From contig JAUIGN010000006.1 in the NCBI GenBank assembly GCA_030430075.1, positions 186,001-250,000 on the forward strand: DNA of 64,000 nt, given 5' to 3'. This DNA is from a bacterium. GTDB taxonomy: Bacteria > Planctomycetota > Planctomycetia > Pirellulales > Pirellulaceae. Position 1 is the first letter of the stretch. Every line of letters begins with the position of its first letter. Under the pieces are notes generated by a model. It worked only from the letters and a program-made list of their open reading frames with translations. It did no database searches and was not told the DNA's origin. Both the position numbers and the translations under genes were made by a program. Below, piece by piece: positions 9,038 to 17,402 of the stretch.

Positions 9038-10006
9038 TTATGGTTTGGCCGCTTCGAGCCCGGCGACCACGGTGGACAGGAACTCACGAGCTCGTCGCGC
9101 CAGAAGATCGACTCCCGCCGGTTCGCGAGGCCTGGGAACCAGCGGGGCGAAAATGTTCTCGCAACAGAGGGGGATCGTGCGACCGGTCCGGGCAACCGCA
9201 TGGAGCAGGCGATAGTGGTCAATCTCGCCGAAGCCGGGGCCGCAATCCTGATCCTGCGGCCAGTTGCGGTGATCTTTGATGCAGAAGCTGTGCACCACGT
9301 CGGCGCATTGCTTGATATCCGGAAGCGGGTCGATGTCGAGGTAGTCCATGACGTTGCCGGCGTCGTAGTTCACGCGCACGCCCGGGTCGTCGACTTCACG
9401 CACGATCTCAGCGCAGGCTTCTCCGGTCCCCGTGTCGCCCCCGTGCTGTTTCACGACCAGCAGGACACCTTCCTCCCGAGCGATCGGGCCCAACCGCTTG
9501 AAACGATCGATCCACAACTTCCGATTGCCGCCTTGCGTGTGGCCGAACGTCAGCACCTGGCCGACCCCGGCAGCGCCCGCCTGGCGAAGGCGATGCGTGA
9601 GGACTTCCAGACCCCGCTCGGCTTCCGGATAGATCGTCGAGAACATCATCAAGGGTTCGAGCCCCAGGTCGCGACAGCGGGTGGCCAGATCCTTGGCCGT
9701 CCGCGGCGGCGCATCGGCGGGCAGCACAGGGACCCGTGGACCGCCGGCGGTTTCGCGATGCGAGGTTCCCCAGGCAACATATTCGTAGCCGGCCGAACGA
9801 ATCCCGGATAGCGCTCGCTGGAGCGGAAACTGGGAATAGGGCAGCGTCATGCACGCCAGTTGAAACCGGGTTCGACCAAGCGGTTCATCGGCGCCGGCGA
9901 AGCTTAGCTCGCCACGCAACCCGCCGGCGATCGTGCCTGCAATGCCGCCGGCCGCCAACCGCAGTAGCGACCGTCGTGCGATCTTGATATCTGCTGCTGC
10001 ATGCAT
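9038..10006 (-). CDS. Tat-exported sugar phosphate isomerase/epimerase-like TIM-barrel protein
   Basis: 322 residues. The N-terminus carries twin arginines at 11-12 (ARRSLLRLAAGG) and a hydrophobic stretch, a Tat export signal common in planctomycete secreted sugar enzymes. The mature part follows the AP-endonuclease-2/xylose-isomerase-like barrel: LACMTLPYSQFPL, EPLMMFSTIYPEAERG, VVKQHGGDTGTG (His), VNYDAGNVMDYL (Asp), VVHSFCIKDHRNW (His, Lys, Asp) and CCENIF (Glu), which would hold a divalent metal. This fits an isomerase/epimerase of unknown sugar substrate in the periplasm. It is divergent from the phosphoesterase at 10177. Confidence 0.82.
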   Translation of the reverse strand: MHAAADIKIARRSLLRLAAGGIAGTIAGGLRGELSFAGADEPLGRTRFQLACMTLPYSQFPLQRALSGIRSAGYEYVAWGTSHRETAGGPRVPVLPADAPPRTAKDLATRCRDLGLEPLMMFSTIYPEAERGLEVLTHRLRQAGAAGVGQVLTFGHTQGGNRKLWIDRFKRLGPIAREEGVLLVVKQHGGDTGTGEACAEIVREVDDPGVRVNYDAGNVMDYLDIDPLPDIKQCADVVHSFCIKDHRNWPQDQDCGPGFGEIDHYRLLHAVARTGRTIPLCCENIFAPLVPRPREPAGVDLLARRAREFLSTVVAGLEAAKP

Positions 10007-10176
10007 GGATTCCTCTCCGTTGACAAGGCCCCTGGTTGGCCGCTACGGCGATCGCTGGTCCGCCTGGGAAAGTCGTGGTACGTTGACGTCGACCGAGCGG
10101 ATTGCCCAGTTCATTGTGGCTGTTGGCGGGCGACGATTCCAGGTAGGAAATAATTCCAGATGAAAGGCCCCGCTGC

Positions 10177-10965
10177 ATGCAGCTCTTTGCGATCGCCGAC
10201 CCGCATCTTGCCCAGGGAACCGCGGAGAAATCGATGGAAAAGTTCGGGCCCCAATGGGCCGGGCATCCGCGGCCGATGGCAGCGGCCTGGCGCGAGCGGG
10301 TAACGGACGACGACCTGGTGCTGATCGCCGGCGACATTTCCTGGGCCATCCGGCTCGAGGCAGCCCTACCGGACCTCGACTTCTTGGCGGCGCTGCCCGG
10401 CACGAAGGTAATGATCAAGGGGAACCACGACTACTGGTGGAATTCGATCAGCAAGGTGCGAGCCGCCTTGCCGAATCGCTTTTTTGCCGTGCAAGGAGAT
10501 GCCGTTCTGGTCAACGGCATAGTGGTTTGCGGTACGCGGTTGTGGGACGTTCCCGACGTTTCGTTCAGCGATTTGATCGACTGGCGCGAAGACCATGAGG
10601 ACAGCAAGCCGGCTGAGCCGACGGACGAAGAGGTTGCCCAAGTCGCCCTGCAAAACGAGCGTATCTACCGCCGCGAAGTCGCCAGGCTCGACCGATCTTT
10701 GCGCCAGGCATCCCAGTTGAGAGACGCGTCGCGGGCAACGACGATCGTGGCGATGACCCACTATCCGCCCTGTGCTGCCGACCTGGAGGCGAATGAACTC
10801 ACGGACCTGTTCGAACGCCATGCGGTCGACCATGTCGTTTTCGGCCACCTGCACGGTCTCCTCCCCGGCGTGCGTCCATTCGGCAGGCGGGCCGGGGTCT
10901 CCTATCACCTCACCTCCTGCGACTTTCTCGATTTTCAGCCGCTGCCGATCATGACGCTTTCATAG
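10177..10965 (+). CDS. metallophosphoesterase (calcineurin-like)
   Basis: 262 residues, soluble, no signal. The five metal-binding blocks are visible: FAIADPHL (Asp, His; the usual D-x-H), LIAGDISW (Asp), IKGNHDYWW (Asn, His, Asp), MTHYPP (His) and VFGHLHGL (His...His). The LH...WWNS spacing resembles predicted phosphohydrolases of the COG1768 type. Substrate unknown; the fold and the two-metal site are well supported. Confidence 0.88.
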   Translation: MQLFAIADPHLAQGTAEKSMEKFGPQWAGHPRPMAAAWRERVTDDDLVLIAGDISWAIRLEAALPDLDFLAALPGTKVMIKGNHDYWWNSISKVRAALPNRFFAVQGDAVLVNGIVVCGTRLWDVPDVSFSDLIDWREDHEDSKPAEPTDEEVAQVALQNERIYRREVARLDRSLRQASQLRDASRATTIVAMTHYPPCAADLEANELTDLFERHAVDHVVFGHLHGLLPGVRPFGRRAGVSYHLTSCDFLDFQPLPIMTLS

Positions 10966-11046
10966 GAATCGCGACCTTCAATGTCGCACCGCGAACTGCG
11001 GCTTGCCCTACCGATCCATTGGATTCCACGCGTCGGCAGTCCGTAG

Positions 11047-11063
11047 GTCATGCTTTGCATGAC
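11047..11063. repeat. dispersed palindrome GTCATGC-N3-GCATGAC, copy 1
   Basis: GTCATGCTTTGCATGAC is a perfect 7 bp inverted repeat with a 3-base centre. Other copies lie at 11306 and, with one mismatch, at 54074; all three are intergenic. Confidence 0.6.
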
Positions 11064-11217
11064 ACTACTTCCTTGATTCCCCCAAACGCCATACCGTTCG
11101 ATCGGACTCCGCAGGTCGTGGTTTTCCAATGATGGTAAGTGGTCGTCCCACGGATGCCTGGCAGCATCGTTAACGGGTTGTCAGTCGCCAGTTGCGGATC
11201 GGATGAACGGACACGAA

Positions 11218-11263
11218 TTGACAGTACAGTACAGCGGTGCTTGACAGTGCAGTACAGCGGTGC
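11218..11263 (+). repeat. tandem duplication of a 23-mer
   Basis: Two adjacent units beginning TTGACAGT and ending CAGTACAGCGGTGC differ at one base out of 23. Each unit contains a TTGACA hexamer, but no -10 box follows at a usable distance. Confidence 0.7.
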
Positions 11264-11305
11264 GCGGTGGATGATACGTTGCTACGCAATGCCCGACCGC
11301 GTGAC

Positions 11306-11322
11306 GTCATGCACAGCATGAC
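11306..11322. repeat. dispersed palindrome GTCATGC-N3-GCATGAC, copy 2
   Basis: GTCATGCACAGCATGAC: arms identical to the copy at 11047, different 3-base centre. Confidence 0.6.
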
Positions 11323-11391
11323 CGACCGAACGGCTTGCCGGGGCGGGTCTGCACGGAGGCGATTCGAGCGGCCGAGCGACGATCGCGGAGG

Positions 11392-12906
11392 TCACTGCCT
11401 AGCCCGCCGCCTGGCCGCGATCCGTTTGATCAGTTCGTCTGCCAGCACGCCTAGCAGGATCACCATGCCGATGATGGCGTACTCCAGTTCGTCGGAAATA
11501 CGCAGCAGGACGATCATGTTGTTCAGAACCTGCATGACCGCCGTTCCGATCACGACACCGATTACGGCACCTTCGCCGCCGCGCAAGCTGCATCCGCCCA
11601 GGACTGCGGCGGCGATGGCGTAGAGTTCGAAAAAGTTTCCGAAACTGCTGGGCGGCACCTGGTTTGAATCGAGGGCAAACAGGATCCCTCCCGTGGCAGC
11701 CAGGACCGTCGAGATAATATACGCCAGCAAGGTAATGCGGCCGGTGTTGATACCGCTGTACCGGGCAGCCTCTTCATTCCGTCCCAACGCCAGCAGGTAC
11801 CGTCCCCAGATCGTCTTGTTGAGGAACATGCCGGCGACAAAGGCGCAGATCAACAGAATGAAGAACGGGTAGGGCAGTCCGAATGTCTCCACATGGCCGG
11901 CGTCCTCCCATTGCCAGAGCACCAGCTTGCCTCGCCCCAGCGGGCTGAGCGTGTCAACATATTCGTTGCCGAACCCGACCGGCTGATCGTTGACGAGCCA
12001 TCGCGACATGCCGCGATAGAACAACAGGCCGCAGAGCGTCACGACAAAGGGTTGCAGTTTCATCCGTGTCACCAGCAGCCCGTGTAATAGCCCCAGGCCC
12101 AGGGCGATTGCCAGGACCGTACCGAGCGCCAGCGGGATCGACATCCGCTGCTGGCGGCGAAGCGGGACAGCGACCCAAGCATCTGAGAAGTTGCTTCCCA
12201 GGTCCTGGTCGAACGTCAGCCGTGTCGATCCCGCGTCGACCTCCACGCCGCGGATGACCAGTTGATTGAGGCCGGACTCGGGTGACAGCAGCACCACCTG
12301 GTCGCGTTTGGACAGATGGTCCTGCTCACCGGCCAACGTCACCGCTGCCTCAAGCGGCGGCGATGCCGTTGCGTCACGCCCGCGGAACGACGTTACCTCA
12401 ATGACTCTGGCGACCTGTCCGGCGTCGTCATCGCGAGTGAACGGTTGGTCGACTTGCATCAGGGTCACGCCGTCGGCCCGCTTGACGCGCGTAATCTTGG
12501 CGACCAGCGGGCGCGCGCGGCGACCGCCGAAGTAACGTATCCGAGTCCCCACTTCGTATTCCGGGGCGTCCCCGGCAACCACGACCTGCTGCTGTGCCGC
12601 TCGGACCTCGAGGACGGTCTGGTTGTCGAACGGCTGGTAACTGACGTCCAGGAAGATCGCCAGCAAGCATCCGGAAAGGCAAACCACCGACCCGACCGAC
12701 AGGTCGATGCCGCCGGTGATGATGACAAACGCGACCCCGATTCCGAGAATCCCATACAGCGACGTGCGGCGGAGCAGGTTTTCGACGTTGTTGGGTTGCA
12801 GAAACGTGCCGCTGGTCAGCTTGTACCAGGGGTCGGACGAGGTGATCGCCATGAACAGGCAGAGCACCAACAGTAGAGCCAGAATCCCCAGGACTTTCGC
12901 CTTCAT
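11392..12906 (-). CDS. ribose-type sugar ABC transporter permease with a large inserted domain
   Basis: 504 residues, against the 320-340 usual for the RbsC family. Residues 1-86 carry the first membrane helices and the family block TGGIDLSVGSVVCLSG. Residues ~88-253 are then a mostly beta, polar stretch (VLEVRAAQQQVVVAG, VGTRIRYFGG, LVAKITRVKRADG, LVIRGVEVDAGSTRL) with no membrane segment. From ~255 the membrane helices resume, with the LALGRNEEAARYSGI coupling region and a normal C-terminus. The insert is in frame and keeps coding character, so it is a real domain, not an assembly fault. It would lie outside or inside the membrane next to the second or third helix. Last gene of the operon 16003-11392; the ATG has GAGGTGCG upstream. 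Confidence 0.88.
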   Translation of the reverse strand: MKAKVLGILALLLVLCLFMAITSSDPWYKLTSGTFLQPNNVENLLRRTSLYGILGIGVAFVIITGGIDLSVGSVVCLSGCLLAIFLDVSYQPFDNQTVLEVRAAQQQVVVAGDAPEYEVGTRIRYFGGRRARPLVAKITRVKRADGVTLMQVDQPFTRDDDAGQVARVIEVTSFRGRDATASPPLEAAVTLAGEQDHLSKRDQVVLLSPESGLNQLVIRGVEVDAGSTRLTFDQDLGSNFSDAWVAVPLRRQQRMSIPLALGTVLAIALGLGLLHGLLVTRMKLQPFVVTLCGLLFYRGMSRWLVNDQPVGFGNEYVDTLSPLGRGKLVLWQWEDAGHVETFGLPYPFFILLICAFVAGMFLNKTIWGRYLLALGRNEEAARYSGINTGRITLLAYIISTVLAATGGILFALDSNQVPPSSFGNFFELYAIAAAVLGGCSLRGGEGAVIGVVIGTAVMQVLNNMIVLLRISDELEYAIIGMVILLGVLADELIKRIAARRRARQ

Positions 12907-13002
12907 CGCACCTCTGCCTTGTTCTCAAATCGCTTGTCGAACTACGGTTGGCGTGTTACGTCGTGGCATGCGGGCTCCCGTCTTGCCGGTGGCCCTGCCA
13001 TG

Positions 13003-14511
13003 TCAGGCGGACTCGACATTCCCTGTCGCCAACTGCATAACGGCTTCCTCGCTGAGGTCATCGCGTCCGATCTCGCCGGTGATTTTTCCCTCGTGCATTA
13101 CCAGGACCCGATCGCTCATGCCGAGGATCTCTTCCATCTCGCTGGAGACGAACAGGATCGCCACGCCCTGTTCGGCCAGGGTTTCCATCAGACCATAGAT
13201 CTCTTGCTTGGCGCCGACGTCGATTCCCCGGGTCGGCTCGTCCAACAGCAACACCCGCGGTCCCAGCGCCAGCCACTTGCCGAGCACCACTTTCTGTTGG
13301 TTGCCGCCGGAGAGAAACTGGACAATCTGTTCCGCCGAAGGGGTCTTGATGCGCAACGTCTCGATCATGGTCTCGGTATCGCGCCGCTCCACCCCGGCAT
13401 TGAGGAATCCCAGCGGCCCCTTGTTGCGGCGCAGGCCGGCCAGGCCGATATTGGGTCGGACCCCCATTTCCACGATCAGGCCGTGCAACTTGCGGTCTTC
13501 CGGGACCAGCGCCATGCCGGCGGCAATCGCCTCCCGCGGACTCGACACGGCGACCGTCTTGCCGGCCACGCGGATCCGGCCCGCCAGGGCCCGATCGATG
13601 CCGAACAGCGTCTGCAGCAGCTCCGTCCGTCCGGCGCCGACCAGTCCGGCCACGCCGACGATTTCACCGCGCCCCACCGAAAACGATAACTCGTGCCGCG
13701 GCCACGTCGGGGTCCGCACGCGGTCAACTTCCAGGAGCGGATCACCAATCTCGTGCGGCTGCCGCGCGTAGAACTGAGAAATGTCGCGCCCCACCATCAG
13801 CCGCACCATGTTGTCATGCGTGATCTCCTCCCGCGAGATCTGGCCGGCATTCTCCCCGTCCCGGAGGACGGTCACGCGATCGGCCAACTCGGTCACTTCG
13901 CCCAGGCGGTGGGAAATGTAGATCACGCTGACACCGTTCGCCCGCAGCTCCTTCACCACGCGAAACAATTGTTCCGTTTCATGGGCCGAAAGGCTGGAGG
14001 TCGGCTCGTCCATGATCAGGACGCGGGCCTTGACGGAAAGCGCCTTGGCGATCTCCACCATCTGTTGGCGGCCAATCGACAGGTCCGCGAGCAGCGTTGC
14101 CGGGGATACATCCAGTCCCACCCGCGCCAGCACGTCCTTTGCACCTTGCTGGATTCGACGCTCGTCGATCAAACCGAACCGTGTGGGCTCGCGCCCCAGA
14201 AAGATATTCGCTCCCACGTGCAGGTTGTCGGCCAGGTTCAATTCCTGGTGGATCAGCGAGATCCCACAGCCGATCGAAGCGGCGACCGAATCGAGGTGCA
14301 CCGGACGCCCATCCACGAAGATCTGGCCCGTGTCCGGCCGTTGCACGCCGGCCAGGATCTTCATCAGCGTACTCTTGCCGGCGCCGTTCTCGCCAACGAC
14401 GGCCAACACTTCCCCAGCCTCGAGCGTCAGGTCGACGTTGTGCAGCGCGCGCACACCTGGAAAGCGTTTGCCAACTTGGCGGACTTCCAGCAGTGGCGGC
14501 GTCGTGCTCAT
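13003..14511 (-). CDS. ribose-type sugar ABC transporter ATP-binding protein (two ATPase domains)
   Basis: 502 residues with duplicated nucleotide-binding domains, the hallmark of RbsA/MglA/XylG. The first domain has Walker [10 protein letters not shown] (40-48), [16 protein letters not shown] and [12 protein letters not shown]. The second has a degenerate Walker [12 protein letters not shown], then [16 protein letters not shown] and [11 protein letters not shown]. Degeneration of the second P-loop is normal for the family. It powers the permease at 11392-12906 and lies 15 bases after the binding-protein gene. The sugar cannot be told from the ATPase. Confidence 0.93.
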   Translation of the reverse strand: MSTTPPLLEVRQVGKRFPGVRALHNVDLTLEAGEVLAVVGENGAGKSTLMKILAGVQRPDTGQIFVDGRPVHLDSVAASIGCGISLIHQELNLADNLHVGANIFLGREPTRFGLIDERRIQQGAKDVLARVGLDVSPATLLADLSIGRQQMVEIAKALSVKARVLIMDEPTSSLSAHETEQLFRVVKELRANGVSVIYISHRLGEVTELADRVTVLRDGENAGQISREEITHDNMVRLMVGRDISQFYARQPHEIGDPLLEVDRVRTPTWPRHELSFSVGRGEIVGVAGLVGAGRTELLQTLFGIDRALAGRIRVAGKTVAVSSPREAIAAGMALVPEDRKLHGLIVEMGVRPNIGLAGLRRNKGPLGFLNAGVERRDTETMIETLRIKTPSAEQIVQFLSGGNQQKVVLGKWLALGPRVLLLDEPTRGIDVGAKQEIYGLMETLAEQGVAILFVSSEMEEILGMSDRVLVMHEGKITGEIGRDDLSEEAVMQLATGNVESA

Positions 14512-14526
14512 CAGGCTGGCCGGTCG

Positions 14527-15705
14527 TTAGCCACCTTTCTTGGCACGCAGATCGGCCCAGTACTCGTCGACGTTGGCCTTTGTGATCGTCCGCGGGGCGA
14601 TGTCGATGAACTTGGACTCGGGAATCACCGTCTTGTCGCCTTGCAGCAACCGCTTCAAGACGCGGACCGATTCGTAGCCGTATTGGTAAGGGTTTTGCAC
14701 GACGGTCCCGATGCAGGTTCCGTCCTTGATCGCCTGCAAGGTCGTGTCATTCTCATCGAAACCAATCAGTTTCACCTGGCCCAGTTTGCCCGCCTTGTTC
14801 AGCGCCTGGTAGCAGGCAGGCGGATTGTATTCAAACAGGCCGACCATGGCATCCATTTCCGGATACGTGTTGATGGCATCTTCTGCCTTGGCCTGGGCAA
14901 CTTCCGGTTTGCCTTGGTCGGTCAGCGTCCCCAGAATCGTGTACCGGTCGCCGGTGATTTCCCCGTCGACAGGGTCCCAGGTGTCGCGCTGCGATCGATA
15001 ATCGTCCATCGTGCGGTCCCGGTCGAGCAGCACGTCGATCACGCCCTGGCGGCGATACTTGCTGTTGTCCTGCTCCAGGCGACCAATGAACAACATGACA
15101 CGACCGCCGTCCGGCAGCGCCATTTTCACCAGTTCACCGCACATTCGTCCGGCCGCATAGTTGTCCATCCCGATGTACATCAACCGCTCTGAGGCGGGTG
15201 CATCCGAGTCATGGGTGATGAGGGGGACTTGGCTGGCGACCCCGTTCAGCCAATCGATTTGATTGTCAGCATCCAGCGGGCTGATCGCGATCGCATCGAT
15301 ACCGGATGTCAACAGGTCTTCCACAATCCGCTTCTGTTCCACGGCGGTCGCCTGGGACGGCATCCGCACATCGACCTGCAGGTCGAAGTCCTTCTCCGCG
15401 TCTTCGCAACCCGCCTTGGCGATCTGCCAGAAATCGGCAATCTGATTCGTTACAAAGGCAACCGATACGTCGGCACCCAGCGGCTTGTTGCCGCTGCCGG
15501 CCGCCTCAGCCTCGCCGCCGCCAACCGGCTCTGACTCGGTTCCCGGCTGACCGTTGGCCGATCCCTCGTCGCCGGTGGCCGCGGCACCGCCGGAGATATC
15601 ATCTTCGAAGGAAATCTCCGTGCTGGTGGTCGAGTTCGTTTCGACGCGGCATCCGGCAAGGGGCACCAGCAGCGCCAACACCAAGGCAGCAAGGGTCGTC
15701 TTCAT
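14527..15705 (-). CDS. sugar ABC transporter substrate-binding lipoprotein (RbsB-like)
   Basis: 392 residues. A lipobox (VPLAGC, Cys19) predicts a lipid-anchored periplasmic protein. An acidic/Ser-Gly linker of ~60 residues follows. The type 1 periplasmic binding fold comes next: VSVAFVTNQIADFWQIAKAG, TAVEQKRIVEDLL, GIDAIAISPLDADN, ITHDSDAP, YIGMDNYAAG, VKLIGFDEND and TVVQNPYQYGYESVRVL. These are standard RbsB-family landmarks. AGGA lies ~8 bases before the ATG. It is second in the operon, after a tiny lipoprotein whose start resembles its own linker. The sugar is unknown; a ribose or myo-inositol type ligand is plausible from family alone. Confidence 0.93.
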   Translation of the reverse strand: MKTTLAALVLALLVPLAGCRVETNSTTSTEISFEDDISGGAAATGDEGSANGQPGTESEPVGGGEAEAAGSGNKPLGADVSVAFVTNQIADFWQIAKAGCEDAEKDFDLQVDVRMPSQATAVEQKRIVEDLLTSGIDAIAISPLDADNQIDWLNGVASQVPLITHDSDAPASERLMYIGMDNYAAGRMCGELVKMALPDGGRVMLFIGRLEQDNSKYRRQGVIDVLLDRDRTMDDYRSQRDTWDPVDGEITGDRYTILGTLTDQGKPEVAQAKAEDAINTYPEMDAMVGLFEYNPPACYQALNKAGKLGQVKLIGFDENDTTLQAIKDGTCIGTVVQNPYQYGYESVRVLKRLLQGDKTVIPESKFIDIAPRTITKANVDEYWADLRAKKGG

Positions 15706-15817
15706 GGATTGGTTCCTGAGAGAGAGGGCCTGGCGACGCCGGCCCGCGCCACGATTGGTCGCGAGGTCGGCGGCCAGAGGAAAACACGGAGCTGCGCCGG
15801 AGCCGCTACCGGCGTGC

Positions 15818-16003
15818 TCAGTTGGTCGTATTCGAGTAATCCTCGGATTCCGACGCAGTCTCGGTCCCGCTGGTCAATGTCGAATTCGTTTCGTTCGAGC
15901 CGCCGCCGGAAGGGGGCCCTGTGCACCCGGTCAGCAGCGGCCAGGAGAGGAGGCAGCCGACGGCGAGAACGTAAGAAGGCAGGGCGACGCGCGAAAACTT
16001 CAT
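15818..16003 (-). CDS. small lipoprotein heading the sugar ABC operon
   Basis: 61 residues: a signal peptide with lipobox WPLLTGC (Cys27), then ~34 mature residues made only of small and polar amino acids (Gly, Ser, Asn, Thr, Glu). The start is secure because GGCGGAGGT lies six bases before the ATG. The tail (ETNSTLTSGTE) resembles the linker just after the lipid-anchor Cys of the binding protein next door (ETNSTTSTEIS). It may therefore be a duplicated 5' piece of that gene kept as a short lipoprotein, or an independent anchor peptide. Function unknown. Confidence 0.7.
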   Translation of the reverse strand: MKFSRVALPSYVLAVGCLLSWPLLTGCTGPPSGGGSNETNSTLTSGTETASESEDYSNTTN

Positions 16004-16396
16004 GATTTACCTCCGCCGATTTTTGACTGATGCATCCGTCCGGCGGATTTCTTGGTGATCCCAAGTCCGGCCGGGATGTATTGTGATAACCTCTTGCAGC
16101 AACGTGACTTCGGATTTTAGTTGTAGCCCTTTCGGTTCGCAAGGGGCAGGTCGTGGAGGGCGCCGAAGTCGCGCCGGCCGTACCTCCCGACCGGCTTGCC
16201 AGCAAAGCTGGCAGACGCCTGGCAACGTGCGGCCTTCGTGGTCCCGCTTGGTACCCGGTGGATCCGAAAATCGAAAGCTGCCCGGTGACGATCGCTCAAT
16301 TCTGACCGGGACGCCGGCCGATGCAATTTAATAGACCCTGCGACTTCTCTTCTGATTCCTCATTTCTCACAAAACCGCTTTTCCCGCACGGTTTTC
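16004..16396 (-). promoter_or_regulatory. hairpin-rich leader/promoter region upstream of the sugar ABC operon
   Basis: On the minus strand this gap can form nested hairpins: GCCAGC-AAA-GCTGGC (16198-16212), GCCGG/CCGGC (16173-16177 with 16191-16195), GGCGC/GCGCC (16159-16175) and CCCTT/AAGGG (16127-16145). A modest promoter, TTGCTG (16102-16097), 16 bases, TACATC (16080-16075), lies between the hairpins and the lipoprotein gene, so the hairpins may be upstream of the main transcript or on a longer one. No known riboswitch core is evident; the ACGCAAAGCC core of cyclic-di-GMP-I was looked for and is absent. Confidence 0.35.
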
Positions 16397-17305
16397 ATGG
16401 TCCATCGTTTTGACGTATTTCCGGCGTCGCCGGCAGCGCGTGCGCCGGCGCCGGCGGCCGGCCCCACGATCGCCGGCAAATGGCAGTTATTGCAGCACAT
16501 CGGGCAGGGCGCGTGGACCGACGTCTATCGTGGCCAACCGGTGTCGAGCGGCCGGGGGCCAAGCGAAGCTGACTACGCCATCAAGATCCTCCGGCCCGAA
16601 TATCAAACGGACCCGCTGGCGATCGGTTTCCTTTGCCGCGAAGCCCAGGTTGCGGAACAGGTGCGTCATGTGCATCTCACTTCCGTGCTCTCGGCGAACT
16701 TGCGAACGCCACCGTACTACCTGGTCTCACCGTTCCTGGTTGGCGTGTCGTTGCGCGCGGCCCTGCACCAGGTCGGTCGCCTGGCGGTAGCGCATGCCCT
16801 GTGGGTCGCCAGGCAGATGGCCGAAGCGCTTGACGCCCTGCACCGGTTCGGCTGGCGGCATGCCGATGTCAAGCCCGAGAATATTCTGGTCGGCCCGAAT
16901 GGCCACGCCACCTTGCTCGACCTGGGCTTCGCCGCACGCGCTGACGGGGACGCTGCCGCAGAGGCGATTACGGGGTCGCCCGCTTACTGGTCTCCCGAGT
17001 CGTGTAGCGACGAACTGCCGACTGGCCCGTTGAGCGACATCTACAGCCTCGGCGTGACGCTGTTCGAATCACTTGCCGGCCGTTGTCCGTTTGTCGCCGA
17101 CAACGCGGCCGGCATGGCGGCCGCCCATCATGGCGCGCCGGTTCCCGAAATTGGAGACTTCGTGCCGCATGTCGGACCGGATGTCGCCCGCTTGCTGCGA
17201 TCGATGCTGGCCAAGCGTCCCACCGATCGTCCTTCCGCTCGACAGTTGATCGATCGGCTGGTCGAATTGGAAATCGACGCCCTCCCCGAGCGGCTTTCCG
17301 CTTGA
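16397..17305 (+). CDS. Hanks-type serine/threonine protein kinase, soluble
   Basis: 302 residues, almost only the kinase domain. Visible landmarks: glycine loop IGQGAWTDVYRG, ATP-anchoring Lys63 in YAIKIL, Glu82, catalytic loop HADVKPEN (Asp157, Asn162), DLGFA (Asp175, in place of DFG) and GSPAYWSPES as the activation/P+1 loop. The arginine of HRD is replaced by Ala, a non-RD kinase that may not need activation-loop phosphorylation. No transmembrane or sensor domain follows, unlike many planctomycete kinases. An Ala/Pro-rich leader of ~25 residues precedes the domain. Substrates unknown. Confidence 0.88.
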   Translation: MVHRFDVFPASPAARAPAPAAGPTIAGKWQLLQHIGQGAWTDVYRGQPVSSGRGPSEADYAIKILRPEYQTDPLAIGFLCREAQVAEQVRHVHLTSVLSANLRTPPYYLVSPFLVGVSLRAALHQVGRLAVAHALWVARQMAEALDALHRFGWRHADVKPENILVGPNGHATLLDLGFAARADGDAAAEAITGSPAYWSPESCSDELPTGPLSDIYSLGVTLFESLAGRCPFVADNAAGMAAAHHGAPVPEIGDFVPHVGPDVARLLRSMLAKRPTDRPSARQLIDRLVELEIDALPERLSA

Positions 17306-17342
17306 ACCCTGGTCCCGGCGAGCCCTTCAGCGGCGCCGCAGG

Positions 17343-17402
17343 CCTGTCCTGCGACAGCCTGTCCTGCGACCGCCTGTTTCGCGACCGCCTGTTTCGCTAC
17401 AG
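17343..17402 (+). repeat. four tandem 15-mers at the ppk2 3' end
   Basis: Units CCTGTCCTGCGACAG, CCTGTCCTGCGACCG, CCTGTTTCGCGACCG and CCTGTTTCGCTACAG follow without gaps. The last overlaps the ppk2 stop codon (17397-17399), so the array may have grown from the end of that gene. Confidence 0.75.

Larger units (their letters stand above)
10966..11391. other. intergenic region with palindromes and a tandem duplication
   Basis: About 425 bp between convergent genes. It holds two copies of a 17 bp palindrome (11047, 11306) and a tandem 23-mer (11218-11263), but no frame that looks coding. Confidence 0.5.

Noticed and set aside
13693..15192. 499-codon plus-strand open frame
   Set aside because: Antisense to the sugar transporter ATPase and binding-protein genes.
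16007..16225. 72-codon minus-strand frame with Cys-x-x-Cys at its start in the sugar operon leader
   Set aside because: It starts at TTG without ribosome site and ends on the ribosome site of the small lipoprotein; the region is better explained as structured leader.
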